In this document: piece after piece, positions 8,107 to 16,951 of the stretch
Layout: every line of letters starts with the position of its first letter
Position numbering within the stretch: the first letter of the stretch is position 1
Source: Agrobacterium tumefaciens
Lineage (GTDB): Bacteria > Pseudomonadota > Alphaproteobacteria > Rhizobiales > Rhizobiaceae
Direction of reading: 5' to 3'
DNA: 64,000 nt
Assembly (NCBI GenBank): GCA_025559845.1
Contig: CP048470.1
Location: 1,349,001 to 1,413,000, forward strand
Program-made: the position numbers and the translations under genes
The notes under the pieces: model-generated
Seen by the model: the letters and a program-made list of their open reading frames with translations, nothing else
The model's database searches: none
What the model was told of the DNA's origin: nothing

Positions 8107-8126
8107 GATTGGCTGGGGAACCTGGA
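8107..8126. repeat. attR: right island junction inside tRNA-Gln
   Basis: This 20-bp direct repeat is shared with 938-957. Bases 8110-8126 are the 3' end of tRNA-Gln(CTG), so the tRNA gene remains complete after integration. The strand exchange point must lie within these 20 bp. Confidence 0.88.
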
Positions 8127-8183
8127 TTCGAACCAAGATCGACGGAGTCAGAGTCCGCTGTTCTACCATTGAACTATTCCCCA
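8110..8183 (-). tRNA. tRNA-Gln (anticodon CTG)
   Basis: On the minus strand the gene begins TGGGGAA at 8183 and closes with TTCCCCA, discriminator G and an encoded CCA ending at 8110. The anticodon stem GCGGA/TCCGT encloses the loop CTCTGAC, which gives anticodon CTG. The T-arm GGTTCGAATCC is canonical. It is the integration target of the island to its left. Confidence 0.95.
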
Positions 8184-8284
8184 AAAGCCCGAGACGCGAA
8201 GCGCGTTTGCGTTTGGTGGGTCGTCATATAGATGATTTATTTCAGGGCGCAAGTCGAAAAATGAGTTTTGGGACAATCTTTTGC

Positions 8285-8731
8285 CTAGAGCCTTGCTCGG
8301 GTGGAGCGCGGGGTGGAAAGCAGCAGGCTGGTTTCGCTTCCTGTGATCCCTGGAACAAGGCGAATACGTCGCAGGACTGCATCCAGATCGCTCAGGGTGG
8401 CGGCGTGGAGTTCAACGATCAGGTCCCAGCGCCCGTTGGTCGTATGGATCTCGGATATTTCAGGGAAGCCGCCTAACGTTCGAATCACACGGTCGGTGAC
8501 ATGTCCTTCGATTTCTACCATCATGATGCCGCGCACAGCCGCTTCCACCGCATCGGCCCGCAAGATCACGGTGTAACCTATGATCGTCCCTTCGGCCTCC
8601 ATCTTCTCGATCCGTGACCTGACAGTCGCACGCGATGCGCCGGCTTCAATCGCCAGATCGGAAATACTGCGCCTGCCATTGTGTCTGAGAAGGGTAACGA
8701 GCTTTTCGTCCAACGTGTCCATGATGATCAT
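8285..8731 (-). CDS. Lrp/AsnC family regulator of the arginase operon
   Basis: A 148-residue DNA-binding regulator. An N-terminal winged helix-turn-helix (LDEKLVTLLRHNGRRSISDLA, then SRATVRSRIEKMEAEGTIIGYT) is followed by a RAM effector-binding/oligomerisation domain (VEIEGHVTDRVIRTLGGFPEISEIHTTNGRWDLIVEL). The gene is divergent from arginase and ornithine cyclodeaminase, the usual arrangement for an Lrp-type activator responding to arginine or ornithine. I take the ATG at 8731 (MIIMDTLDEK); 8722 is equally possible. Upstream codons reach 8782 but cross the AT-rich promoter region and are unlikely to be translated. Confidence 0.85.
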   Translation of the reverse strand: MIIMDTLDEKLVTLLRHNGRRSISDLAIEAGASRATVRSRIEKMEAEGTIIGYTVILRADAVEAAVRGIMMVEIEGHVTDRVIRTLGGFPEISEIHTTNGRWDLIVELHAATLSDLDAVLRRIRLVPGITGSETSLLLSTPRSTRARL

Positions 8732-8851
8732 TTTGATAAGTTTATTTTCCAAAATGATATGCGCATTGAATATGTTTGCCAATATTATCTATTCAATTTG
8801 CCAGCGGTTTTATGGTTCACTTGTAACAGTCGTCACTGGGAACAATGCCAC
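8732..8851. promoter_or_regulatory. Divergent AT-rich control region of lrp-like gene and arginase
   Basis: This 120-bp gap is much richer in A/T than the flanking genes, with runs such as ttgataagtttattttcc and aatattatctattcaa. This is typical of Lrp-bound, bent promoter DNA. Individual half-sites cannot be fixed by eye. Confidence 0.45.
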
Positions 8852-9772
8852 ATGGATATCAAGCTTATCGGCGCACCGTTGCAAATCGGGGCGGGACAAC
8901 TGGGATGCGAAATGGGACCGAGCGCGTTCCGCATTGCCGGTCTTGTCCGTGCTCTGGAGGATCTTGGGCATCAGGTCGTCGATGTGGGCAACATCGCACC
9001 AGCGCCCATGAAGACGTTCGACCATCCCAATCCTGCGGTCCACCATCTGAGCGAAACTGTTGCCTGGACGGAAGCGTTGATGGAGGCAGCCTATCGCGAG
9101 AGCGCAGATGCCATGCCGATATTTCTCGGTGGTGACCATGCGATTTCTGCCGGTACGGTCGCGGGTATGGCGCGTCGCATTGCCGAGAGCGGACGGCCTT
9201 TCTTTGTTCTCTGGCTGGATGCGCATACCGACTATCATACGCTTGAGACGACACGCAGCGGCAATCTGCATGGCACTCCTGTTGCCTATTTCAGCGGTCG
9301 AGAGGGCTTTGATGGTTATTTCCCGCCCCTGCCGGACAAGGTTCTGGAAGAGAATATTTGCATGATCGGCATTCGAAGCGTCGATCCGGCTGAAAACGCC
9401 GCACTTGAGCAGAGCCGGATTACGATTAATGACATGCGCGCTATCGATGAGCATGGCGTTGCCGTGCTGCTGCGCAAATTTCTGGCGCGGGTTCGCGATG
9501 CGAACGGTGTGCTGCATGTCAGCCTCGATGTCGATTTTCTCGATCCTGCCATTGCGCCAGCCGTCGGCACCACCGTGCCGGGTGGAGCGACGTTCCGCGA
9601 GGCGCACCTCGTCATGGAAATGCTGCACGACAGCGGATTGGTAGGGAGCCTCGATCTCGTAGAACTGAACCCGTTTCTGGATGAGCGCGGCCGGACGGCA
9701 ACCCTCATGGTGGATCTCGCCGCGAGCCTCCTGGGCAAGCGCGTCATGGATCGCCCCACACGCGCCGGCTGA
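8852..9772 (+). CDS. rocF: Arginase
   Basis: Hydrolyses L-arginine to ornithine and urea. The 306-residue ureohydrolase fold shows the binuclear manganese motifs GGDH (93-96), DAHTD (123-127) and SLDVD (224-228), and the substrate loop SGNLHG (136-141). I chose ATG at 8852 (MDIKLIGAPLQIGAGQ), the normal arginase N-terminus; the frame stays open upstream through the promoter region, which is not expected to be translated. Ornithine cyclodeaminase follows after 14 bp with a shared direction, so the pair converts arginine to ornithine and then proline. Expression is probably driven by the divergent Lrp-type regulator. Confidence 0.93.
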   Translation: MDIKLIGAPLQIGAGQLGCEMGPSAFRIAGLVRALEDLGHQVVDVGNIAPAPMKTFDHPNPAVHHLSETVAWTEALMEAAYRESADAMPIFLGGDHAISAGTVAGMARRIAESGRPFFVLWLDAHTDYHTLETTRSGNLHGTPVAYFSGREGFDGYFPPLPDKVLEENICMIGIRSVDPAENAALEQSRITINDMRAIDEHGVAVLLRKFLARVRDANGVLHVSLDVDFLDPAIAPAVGTTVPGGATFREAHLVMEMLHDSGLVGSLDLVELNPFLDERGRTATLMVDLAASLLGKRVMDRPTRAG

Positions 9773-9786
9773 CAGGAGGACTTGAG

Positions 9787-10842
9787 ATGACCGTAATACC
9801 TAATCTTAACATCGTGCCCTTCGTCAGTGTCGACCACATGATGAAGCTGGTGCTGCGTGTCGGCATCGATACGTTTCTGCGTGAACTCGCCGATGTCGTC
9901 GAAGAAGATTTCATCCGCTGGGAGAGCTTTGATAAAACGCCGCGTATCGCGTCTCATTCCAAGGAGGGTGTGATCGAGTTGATGCCGACGAGTGACGGAA
10001 CGCTCTATGGCTTCAAATATGTCAATGGTCACCCGAAAAACATGCGGGAAGGCCGGCAGACCGTGACCGCTTTTGGCGTGCTTTCCGATGTCGGTAATGG
10101 TTATCCGCTGCTGCTGACGGAAATGACCCTGTTGACTGCATTGCGAACGGCGGCGACCTCGGCCGTTGCGGCAAAGCATCTTGCTCGCAAGAATGCTCGT
10201 TCCATGGCCATCATCGGCAATGGTGCGCAGAGCGAGTTCCAGGCGCGGGCCTTCAAGGCGATCCTCGGCGTCGATCAGTTGCGTCTTTTCGACATAGACC
10301 GCACGGCGAGTGAAAAATGCGCCCGTAATCTTCAGGGACAAGGCTTTTCGATCAAGATTTGCGAGAGCGCCGAGGATGCGGTCGAAGGCGCCGATATCAT
10401 CACGACGGTCACCGCAGACAAACAATATGCGACGATCCTGACCGATAACATGGTTGGGCCTGGTGTTCATATCAACGCAGTTGGTGGCGATTGCCCCGGT
10501 AAAACGGAACTGCACAGGGATATTCTGTTGCGATCCGATATTTTTGTCGAGTATCCACCACAGACCCGCATCGAGGGCGAAATTCAGCAGCTACCGCAGG
10601 ATTACCCGGTTATCGAACTGTGGCAGGTGATTGCCGGGTTGAAGGAAGGCCGAGGCTCCGAAGGGCAGATCACGCTTTTCGATAGCGTCGGTTTCGCGAC
10701 CGAGGATTTTTCAGCACTGCGTTACGTGCGCTCAAAACTGCCGTCCACCGGCCTTTACGCCGAACTGGACCTTCTGGCGGACCCGGATGAGCCACGGGAT
10801 CTGTTTGGCATGCTGTTGCGCTGTGAAGCCGCGATGGCTTGA
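9787..10842 (+). CDS. ocd: Ornithine cyclodeaminase
   Basis: Converts L-ornithine to L-proline and ammonia using bound NAD. The 351-residue protein belongs to the OCD/mu-crystallin family: an N-terminal substrate domain (ESFDKTPRIASHSKEGVIELMP, FKYVNGHPKN) and a Rossmann domain with AIIGNGAQSEFQARAF near 139-154. VNAVGGDCPGKTELH matches the catalytic-loop Asp region of ornithine cyclodeaminases rather than alanine dehydrogenases. A GACAGGAGGA ribosome-binding site precedes the ATG. It lies 14 bp behind arginase in the same transcription unit. Homologues are well known from Agrobacterium arginine and opine catabolism. Confidence 0.92.
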   Translation: MTVIPNLNIVPFVSVDHMMKLVLRVGIDTFLRELADVVEEDFIRWESFDKTPRIASHSKEGVIELMPTSDGTLYGFKYVNGHPKNMREGRQTVTAFGVLSDVGNGYPLLLTEMTLLTALRTAATSAVAAKHLARKNARSMAIIGNGAQSEFQARAFKAILGVDQLRLFDIDRTASEKCARNLQGQGFSIKICESAEDAVEGADIITTVTADKQYATILTDNMVGPGVHINAVGGDCPGKTELHRDILLRSDIFVEYPPQTRIEGEIQQLPQDYPVIELWQVIAGLKEGRGSEGQITLFDSVGFATEDFSALRYVRSKLPSTGLYAELDLLADPDEPRDLFGMLLRCEAAMA

Positions 10843-10877
10843 ACGCTGTCCCTGATGAGAGCGAAGGGCGCGGCGGT

Positions 10878-11759
10878 TTAGGCGCCGCGTCGATTTTTAC
10901 GGGCGAGCACATGCTCGCGCCATATGGTGAACAGGCCAGCAGCGATAACGATTGCGGCGCCGATGACCATGTTGGCGCTCAAGACCTCGCCAAACATCGT
11001 GACGCCGAGAATCGAGACCAGCACGAGCTGATAATAAGAGAACGGTTGGACGGAGGCCGCGTCTGCCAGCTCGAACGCCTTGATCAGACAATAATGTCCA
11101 CTCATGCCGGTTATGCAGAGCGCCAGCATCCATCCCCAGTCATAGGGCGCAAGTTCGACCCAGTAAAATGGGCCAACGAAGGTCAACGCAGCAGCACCGG
11201 CGACACCGGTGTAGAAGAAACTCGTCATTGATGTGTCGCTTTTGCTGCCGAGGCGCGTCAGAACGCCATAGAGAGCCAGCATGAAAGCGGCCATGAAAGT
11301 GATCAGGAGGGTGCTGTCAAAACCGCTCTCATCGGGCTTCAAGATGATGAGAACGCCGATAAACCCGACAAAAATCGCACACCAGCGCCGCCAGCCGACC
11401 TGCTCACCAAGCAACGGCACGGAAAGGGCTGCTACGATCAACGGTGCGGAAGCGACAATGGCATGAGTGTGTGCCAGCCCGATAAGCGCGAAGGAAAAGA
11501 TTGAAAACACAATCTGCACTGCCAGCAGAACACCACGGCTGATCTGGAGCCAAGGTCGATTTGCCATGGCAGCGCCGCGAATGCCGCCCGGTGATCTTGC
11601 CGCCATCAACAACACGAAAACGGCAAAGGCCCAGTATCGCAACATCGCAACAAACACGGGCGGATAGGCGCTACCGAGATGTTTGGAGATGCCGTCCTGT
11701 GCCGCAAAAATGGTGAAGGCGGTAAGCGCGTAAAGATAACCGGTTTTTTGTGACGGCAT
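10878..11759 (-). CDS. EamA/DMT family transporter
   Basis: A polytopic inner-membrane protein of about 293 residues with two tandem EamA domains and around ten hydrophobic segments (for example YLYALTAFTIFAAQDGISKHLG at the start and LVSILGVTMFGEVLSANMVIGAAIVIAAGLFTIW at the end). DMT proteins of this class export amino acids or related metabolites; the substrate cannot be told. It is convergent with the ornithine cyclodeaminase gene, 35 bp away, so it is not in that operon. The start at 11759 (MPSQKTGYLY) fits the first membrane segment better than 11819. Confidence 0.82.
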   Translation of the reverse strand: MPSQKTGYLYALTAFTIFAAQDGISKHLGSAYPPVFVAMLRYWAFAVFVLLMAARSPGGIRGAAMANRPWLQISRGVLLAVQIVFSIFSFALIGLAHTHAIVASAPLIVAALSVPLLGEQVGWRRWCAIFVGFIGVLIILKPDESGFDSTLLITFMAAFMLALYGVLTRLGSKSDTSMTSFFYTGVAGAAALTFVGPFYWVELAPYDWGWMLALCITGMSGHYCLIKAFELADAASVQPFSYYQLVLVSILGVTMFGEVLSANMVIGAAIVIAAGLFTIWREHVLARKNRRGA

Positions 11760-11984
11760 TAAATAACTCGTTGTCCGGCTATCGCCGCTTATAAATGTGA
11801 CATGCAGTGGGGGCAGCAATATTCAGGATTGATGTTTTCCCTGAAATCGCTTGTCAGACAACATTATTTTGTGAATGGCAGCCATGCAAGCGTGTCACCC
11901 GCCATTTGCGGGCAACACGCCATGTTCTTGCAATTTTATCTTGCGCTGCCGGAGACTGGCTGACCGGCCAGGCTGACGCAATGA

Positions 11985-13715
11985 TCAGTTCAGAACCTGA
12001 AGCAGCGTTGCACCTGCCTGCAGATAGTCTCCTTCTTTGGCTAGAAGGCGGACCTTGCCTGCCTGGGGCGCCGTGATCTGCGTCTCCATCTTCATGGCTT
12101 CCATCACAGCCAGAAGATCGCCTTCGGCAACCGTGGCGCCATCCTCGACCTTGAAGGATTGAAGAGTTCCGGAAACGGGTGCGACGACGCCGTCGTCGTT
12201 TTTCTGGCCATTCGTTTCGGCTGAGGCGGTGTCTATACGTCCGGCCGTGCCGAGAGCTGATAGCAATATGTTCGGCAAACCAACGGATATGCGCTTGCCG
12301 TCAATCTCCATCCACGTGCGGGTCATGGACGGATCAACGGCCGGTTCTGGACGCTCCATCGCGTCTGGCATGGCGGCAAAGTCCGTCTCGATCCAGCGCG
12401 TGTGCACCTTGAAACCGTCAGAACCAATAAAGTCTTCGGTGTTGATGGCTGCGCGGTGGAACGGCAGCACGGTCGCCACGCCCTCTATGCGGAATTCCTT
12501 CAGCGCGCGCCGGGCGCGACGCAGAACCTCATCGCGGTTGGCACCAGTTACGATCAGCTTTGCCATCAGCGAATCGAACACGCCTGGAATGGAGGAGCCG
12601 CTGACGACCCCGCTGTCCATACGAATGCCGGGGCCGGATGGCGGATCGAAAAGAGTGATTTCGCCTGGGGTCGGAAGGAAGCCACGGCCAGGATCTTCGG
12701 CGTTGATGCGGAATTCCATGGAGTGGCCACGTGGTTCGGGCGTTTCCAGCACGCGCAAGGTCTCGCCTTCGGCGATGCGGAACTGCTCGATAACCAGATC
12801 AATGCCTGTGGTCTCTTCGGTGACAGGGTGCTCGACCTGAAGCCGGGTATTGACCTCAAGGAAGGAAATCGTGCCATCGACGCCAAGCAGGAACTCGACT
12901 GTGCCGGCACCCGAATAGCCTGCCGCGGCACAGATCGATTTAGCGGCCTCATGGATCTTCTGACGCTGCTCTTTAGACAAGAACGGTGCTGGCGCCTCCT
13001 CGATCAGTTTCTGGTTGCGGCGTTGCAGCGAGCAATCGCGCGTTCCAAGAACCAGGACATTGCCGTGCTTGTCGGCAATGACCTGTGCTTCGATGTGGCG
13101 TGGCCGGTCTAGAAAACGTTCGAGGAAACATTCGCCGCGGCCGAAAGCGGCCGTTGCCTCGCGGACGGCAGATTCATAGAGATCGGCGATTTCTTCCATC
13201 TTCCAGGCAACCTTGAGGCCACGACCGCCGCCGCCATGTGCTGCCTTGATGGCGACCGGTAGGCCGTATTCTTCGGCAAAAGCGATAACTTCTGCCGAGG
13301 AGGAGACCGGACCGTCGCTGCCTGCCACCAACGGCGCACCGACACTGGTGGCAATGCGGCGTGCTTCCACCTTGTCGCCCAGTGCCTCGATGACCTTGGG
13401 CTCGGGGCCGATCCAGGTCAGGCCCGCATCCAGCACTGCCTGCGCGAATTCGGCACGCTCGGAAAGAAAACCATAACCGGGGTGTACCGCATCGGCGCCA
13501 GCGCGTTTTGCAATGGCGATCAGCTTGGAAATGTCGAGATAGGTTTCCGCGGGGCGTACACCTTCCAGCGCATAAGCCTCATCTGCAAGGCGCACGAAGA
13601 GTGCGTCCAGATCCGGGTCGGCGTAAACGGCGACCGACTGGATGCCGTAGTCGCGGCAGGCGCGGATAATGCGCACCGCGATCTCGCCACGATTGGCAAT
13701 CAGGACTTTCTTCAT
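11985..13715 (-). CDS. Biotin carboxylase fused to biotin carboxyl carrier domain
   Basis: A 576-residue acetyl/propionyl-CoA-carboxylase-alpha-like protein. Biotin carboxylase N-terminal domain ([19 protein letters not shown]), ATP-grasp with HGGGGRGLK near 160-168 and [15 protein letters not shown] near 290-305, then the C-terminal biotin carboxylase domain. The last 75 residues are a biotinyl domain with the biotin-accepting lysine in EAMKMET. It overlaps the fused PxpB-PxpC gene by 4 bases (ATGA). PxpB/PxpC are homologous to the carboxyltransferase part of urea amidolyase-type enzymes, so I infer a complete biotin-dependent enzyme acting in the 5-oxoproline or related lactam pathway. Confidence 0.88.
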   Translation of the reverse strand: MKKVLIANRGEIAVRIIRACRDYGIQSVAVYADPDLDALFVRLADEAYALEGVRPAETYLDISKLIAIAKRAGADAVHPGYGFLSERAEFAQAVLDAGLTWIGPEPKVIEALGDKVEARRIATSVGAPLVAGSDGPVSSSAEVIAFAEEYGLPVAIKAAHGGGGRGLKVAWKMEEIADLYESAVREATAAFGRGECFLERFLDRPRHIEAQVIADKHGNVLVLGTRDCSLQRRNQKLIEEAPAPFLSKEQRQKIHEAAKSICAAAGYSGAGTVEFLLGVDGTISFLEVNTRLQVEHPVTEETTGIDLVIEQFRIAEGETLRVLETPEPRGHSMEFRINAEDPGRGFLPTPGEITLFDPPSGPGIRMDSGVVSGSSIPGVFDSLMAKLIVTGANRDEVLRRARRALKEFRIEGVATVLPFHRAAINTEDFIGSDGFKVHTRWIETDFAAMPDAMERPEPAVDPSMTRTWMEIDGKRISVGLPNILLSALGTAGRIDTASAETNGQKNDDGVVAPVSGTLQSFKVEDGATVAEGDLLAVMEAMKMETQITAPQAGKVRLLAKEGDYLQAGATLLQVLN

Positions 13716-15334
13716 CGCTGTTCTCCTCGGAATTCTGTGTTCACGCTCGCCGAAATTTCGGCGAAGGGGCCAATGGGCCGGAATTTGATTTTTGCGTTGA
13801 CCGGGATCTGGCCGGCAAGGTCAAGGTGATATTCGGCGACCGCGCCGATGACCGGATAACCACCGGTCAATGGATGGTCGGCGAGGAACAGGACCGGCTG
13901 GCCGCTGTGCGGTATCTGAATGGCGCCTGTTGCCGTGCCTTCGCTTGGCAATTCCGCACTATCTTTCCGCTCAACCGGGATTTCGCCGGAAAGGCGGATG
14001 CCGACACGGTTCGACTGTGGCGTTACCTGCCATAGCTGGCCTGTCAGTGTGTCGAGACCTTTTTGTGTGAACCAGTCGGTGCGCGGTCCCAGGACCACAT
14101 CGAGCGTCACCACATCGCCGGGCTGAGGTGGGTTGAAAGCCGGGATTTCGTCGATTGAGAGACTGGCGAGGCCAGACGTCTCTCCATTGAGGAAGAGAAT
14201 TGAACCGGCCGTGACGGGCTGCGGACCGACAACGGCCAGGGTATCGGTGGCAAAGCTGCCAAGGACCGGATCAACCTTGAAACCGCCGCGCACGGCAAGA
14301 TAGCAACGCATGCCTTTGGGCGGCTGGCCGAAGCTCACGAGATCGCCGGGATCTACCGATACCGCTGTGTAGGGTTCGGCAGAGATTGTGTGCCCGGCTG
14401 CAGTCTTGATGGTGATCGGGCAAAGCGCTCCGGCAGTGGCGATGACAGTCCGGCTTGAGCTTTTGAATGAAAAACCGCCGAGCGTCAGTTCGAGGCAGGG
14501 TGTATTGGCGGGATTGCCGACAATACGGTTCGCGGCGTTGAAAGCGCTCTGGTCAAGTGCGCCGGACGCCGAAACGCCCTGTCCAGTCTGGCCAAAGCGG
14601 CCGAGATCCTGGAAGAGTGCCGGCATCGGTGCGGCGAGCACTTCAAAGTGCGGTGCTGTTCTGTCTGTTTCCGTCTCATTTTTACGCGGCGTTGGCGCAG
14701 CAACGGATACCGTCTTGCCTGCCTTGTTCAGATCGAAGAAGCGGACGCGATAACCGGGCTGGAAAAGTGCGCCGGGATCACGGTCGATATCCCACATCTT
14801 CGACGGCGTTGTGCCAATGATCTGCCAGCCACCCGGGCTGTTTTGCGGATATACGCCACTGAAGGCGCCGGCGAGCGCGACGGAACCTGCGGGAATACGG
14901 GTGCGTGGGCTTTGGCGACGCGGGACGTGAAGTGAGGGATCGCCGCCTACGAGATAACCGAAACCGGGGGCAAAACCACAAAAGGCGACAGTGAACTCGC
15001 TTTCAGTGTGCCGGCGGATCACTTCTTCCACGCTCAGACCCGTTAGTTCGGCAACATCGCCAAGATCTTCACCGTCGTAATGGACGGGGATCTCGACGAG
15101 ATTTTCGGAAGGAGCAATCTTGGCCGAGAGGTCGCGGGTCGCGATCCGGGCTGCCAGTGTCTCGGCGCTGATTTTATCCGGGTGGAAACGGATCATCAGC
15201 GTCCGCGCTGCCGGAACCGTTTCGTCGATCCCTTCGATCGGGTCTGCCTGGAGAGAGGCGAACAAGGCAAGCGTCTGGTCAAGGTCGGCCAGTTCGACAA
15301 GCAGGGTGGTGAGGCTGACGGGAAGATAACGCAT
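13712..15334 (-). CDS. Fused PxpB-PxpC (KipI-KipA) 5-oxoprolinase subunits / carboxyltransferase
   Basis: A 540-residue fusion. Residues 1-210 are a KipI/PxpB domain ([50 protein letters not shown]). Residues 230-540 are a KipA/PxpC domain ([64 protein letters not shown]). In most bacteria these are separate genes that act with PxpA to cleave 5-oxoproline to glutamate with ATP. The start chosen is ATG at 15334, preceded by TGAGGAC after the upstream stop; 15349 would overlap it. A fusion next to a biotin carboxylase recalls urea-amidolyase carboxyltransferase architecture. Confidence 0.88.
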   Translation of the reverse strand: MRYLPVSLTTLLVELADLDQTLALFASLQADPIEGIDETVPAARTLMIRFHPDKISAETLAARIATRDLSAKIAPSENLVEIPVHYDGEDLGDVAELTGLSVEEVIRRHTESEFTVAFCGFAPGFGYLVGGDPSLHVPRRQSPRTRIPAGSVALAGAFSGVYPQNSPGGWQIIGTTPSKMWDIDRDPGALFQPGYRVRFFDLNKAGKTVSVAAPTPRKNETETDRTAPHFEVLAAPMPALFQDLGRFGQTGQGVSASGALDQSAFNAANRIVGNPANTPCLELTLGGFSFKSSSRTVIATAGALCPITIKTAAGHTISAEPYTAVSVDPGDLVSFGQPPKGMRCYLAVRGGFKVDPVLGSFATDTLAVVGPQPVTAGSILFLNGETSGLASLSIDEIPAFNPPQPGDVVTLDVVLGPRTDWFTQKGLDTLTGQLWQVTPQSNRVGIRLSGEIPVERKDSAELPSEGTATGAIQIPHSGQPVLFLADHPLTGGYPVIGAVAEYHLDLAGQIPVNAKIKFRPIGPFAEISASVNTEFRGEQR

Positions 15335-15341
15335 GCTGTCC

Positions 15342-16151
15342 TCACGCATGATAGGCAGAATCGGGGATGTCAGTGATGAACATATGGCCCGGTGCATGGG
15401 TGATGGCGAAGGGAACGCCGGACGCCATGACGGCTGCCTGCGGGGTGACGCCGCACGCCCAGAAGACGGGAACCTCGCCGGGTTCGATACGCACCGCATC
15501 GCCAAATTCCGGTTTGGAGAGATCGGCAATACCGATTTCTTCCGGCGCGCCAATATGCACCGGCGCACCATGAACGGCCGGAAAACGACCGGAAATGGTC
15601 GCAGCATCGGCAACACGGGATGCCGGGATCGGCCGCATGGAGACAACCATATTGCCTTTAAGGCGACCGGCGGGACGGCAAGGCTGATTGGTGAGGTACA
15701 TCGGTACGTTGGTCTTGTCGGTCATGTGGCGGATTTCGATGCCGGCCTCGACCATGGGTGTCTCGAAGGTAAAGCTGCAGCCGATCAGAAAGGCGACGAG
15801 ATCGTCACGTTCGGCCCAGGCTGCAGTGGCATCTGCTGTTTCTTCGACGAGTTTCCCGTCACGCCAGATGCGATAAAGCGGCAGATCGGTGCGCAGGTCC
15901 GCGCCAGGCGCAAGCAGGGTTGTCGGTGAGCCGGGGTCGGAGACATCGAGTACGGGGCATGGCTTCGGATTACGCTGCGCGTAAAGAAGGAAATCGAATG
16001 CCCAGTCACGCGGCAAGACAATCATGTTTGCCTGCGTGAAACCGGGGGCAACGCCAGATGTCGGCTGAACGAGGCCGCCGCGATAGGTAGCACGCGCGTC
16101 CCGTGCGGATTGCGCATTCGTGTGTTTGAGGAAGGAGGTGGGAATGGTCAT
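15342..16151 (-). CDS. DUF1445 putative hydro-lyase (D-glutamate-cyclase-related)
   Basis: A 269-residue protein of the DUF1445 family: [29 protein letters not shown] near the start, [10 protein letters not shown] in the middle, and [11 protein letters not shown] and [12 protein letters not shown] near the end, all characteristic of the family. The mammalian D-glutamate cyclase DGLUCY contains this domain and interconverts D-glutamate and 5-oxo-D-proline, so a role on the D-enantiomer or on lactam/hydrate forms is plausible. The gene sits between pxpA and the fused pxpBC with short spacers, and this association recurs in bacteria. ATG at 16151 has an AGGAGCAGCAC-type ribosome site. Confidence 0.85.
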   Translation of the reverse strand: MTIPTSFLKHTNAQSARDARATYRGGLVQPTSGVAPGFTQANMIVLPRDWAFDFLLYAQRNPKPCPVLDVSDPGSPTTLLAPGADLRTDLPLYRIWRDGKLVEETADATAAWAERDDLVAFLIGCSFTFETPMVEAGIEIRHMTDKTNVPMYLTNQPCRPAGRLKGNMVVSMRPIPASRVADAATISGRFPAVHGAPVHIGAPEEIGIADLSKPEFGDAVRIEPGEVPVFWACGVTPQAAVMASGVPFAITHAPGHMFITDIPDSAYHA

Positions 16152-16161
16152 GTGCTGCTCC

Positions 16162-16929
16162 TCAGACGTCTGAAACGAACGAGCGGATTTCAACGCCCTC
16201 CGCTTCGAAGCGGCGGCGGATTTCCTGCGCGATTGCAACCGCGCCTGGGCTGTCGCCATGAACGCAGATAGACTGTGCTTCGATCTTGATGATGCTGCCA
16301 TCGATGGCTTCGAGGGTACCCTCACGGGCAAGCTGCAACATACGGTCCGCGATCTTTGTGGTGTCGTGCAGAACGGCGCCTGCTTCGCGGCGCGAGACCA
16401 GCTGGCCCTGCGGTGTGTAGGCGCGGTCGGCAAAGGCTTCCGCGACGACGGCCAGCCCAGCCCTGCGGGCGAGATCGAGAATGGGGGCGCCTGCAAGCCC
16501 CATCAATACGAGGGACGGATCGACTGCCTTGATGCCATCAATGACAGCCTGACCCTGTTTCGCATCATTGGCGATGCGATTGTAGAGTGCGCCGTGGGGT
16601 TTGACATATCGAACGGTGGTGCCGGCGGCGGCGGCAACGCCCTTGAGCGCGCCGATCTGATAGATGACATCGGCAATCAGTTCTTCAGAGGTGGTATCGA
16701 GATCGCGGCGGCCGAAGCCGACGCGATCCGGGTAGGAGACATGCGCGCCGACCACGACGCCTTTCTCGGCAGCAGCCTTGACGGTGCGGTAAATACCGGC
16801 CGGATCGCCGGCATGAAAACCGCAGGCGATGTTGGCGCTGGAAACGACGGCGAGCATTGCTGCGTCATCTCCCATTTTCCATGCGCCGTAGCTTTCTCCG
16901 AGGTCGCTGTTGAGGTCGATGGCGGCCAT
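16162..16929 (-). CDS. pxpA: 5-oxoprolinase subunit A (LamB/YcsF family)
   Basis: A 255-residue LamB/YcsF protein: [17 protein letters not shown] at the N-terminus, [14 protein letters not shown] near 39-52, [16 protein letters not shown] near 70-85, KPHGALYN near 119-126, and a C-terminal [19 protein letters not shown]. PxpA together with PxpB and PxpC forms the ATP-dependent prokaryotic 5-oxoprolinase that opens pyroglutamate to L-glutamate. It is the second gene of the operon, 22 bp downstream of the NRAMP-like transporter. The ATG at 16929 gives the normal family N-terminus; 12 further codons upstream overlap the transporter gene and are dismissed. Confidence 0.92.
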   Translation of the reverse strand: MAAIDLNSDLGESYGAWKMGDDAAMLAVVSSANIACGFHAGDPAGIYRTVKAAAEKGVVVGAHVSYPDRVGFGRRDLDTTSEELIADVIYQIGALKGVAAAAGTTVRYVKPHGALYNRIANDAKQGQAVIDGIKAVDPSLVLMGLAGAPILDLARRAGLAVVAEAFADRAYTPQGQLVSRREAGAVLHDTTKIADRMLQLAREGTLEAIDGSIIKIEAQSICVHGDSPGAVAIAQEIRRRFEAEGVEIRSFVSDV

Positions 16930-16951
16930 GTCGTTTCTCCCTTTTGTCGTA

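Larger units (their letters stand above)
938..8126. mobile_element. 7.2-kb integrative island in tRNA-Gln(CTG)
   Basis: The element is bounded by identical 20-bp copies of gattggctggggaacctgga at 938-957 and 8107-8126. The right copy covers the last 17 bases (T-arm end, acceptor stem, CCA) of an intact tRNA-Gln, which is the classical target of tyrosine integrases. A tyrosine integrase gene begins about 100 bp inside the left end. The cargo is a three-gene ABC-ATPase operon, a truncated DUF488 gene and an exported protease-like gene. The interior, especially 2.5-6.5 kb, is visibly more AT-rich than the flanks. I see no conjugation, replication, capsid or excisionase gene, so it looks like a small defence-type island that may depend on helpers for transfer. 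Confidence 0.88.

Noticed and set aside
8046..8231. Short plus-strand ORF running through tRNA-Gln
   Set aside because: It crosses the tRNA gene and island junction; translation of it is implausible.
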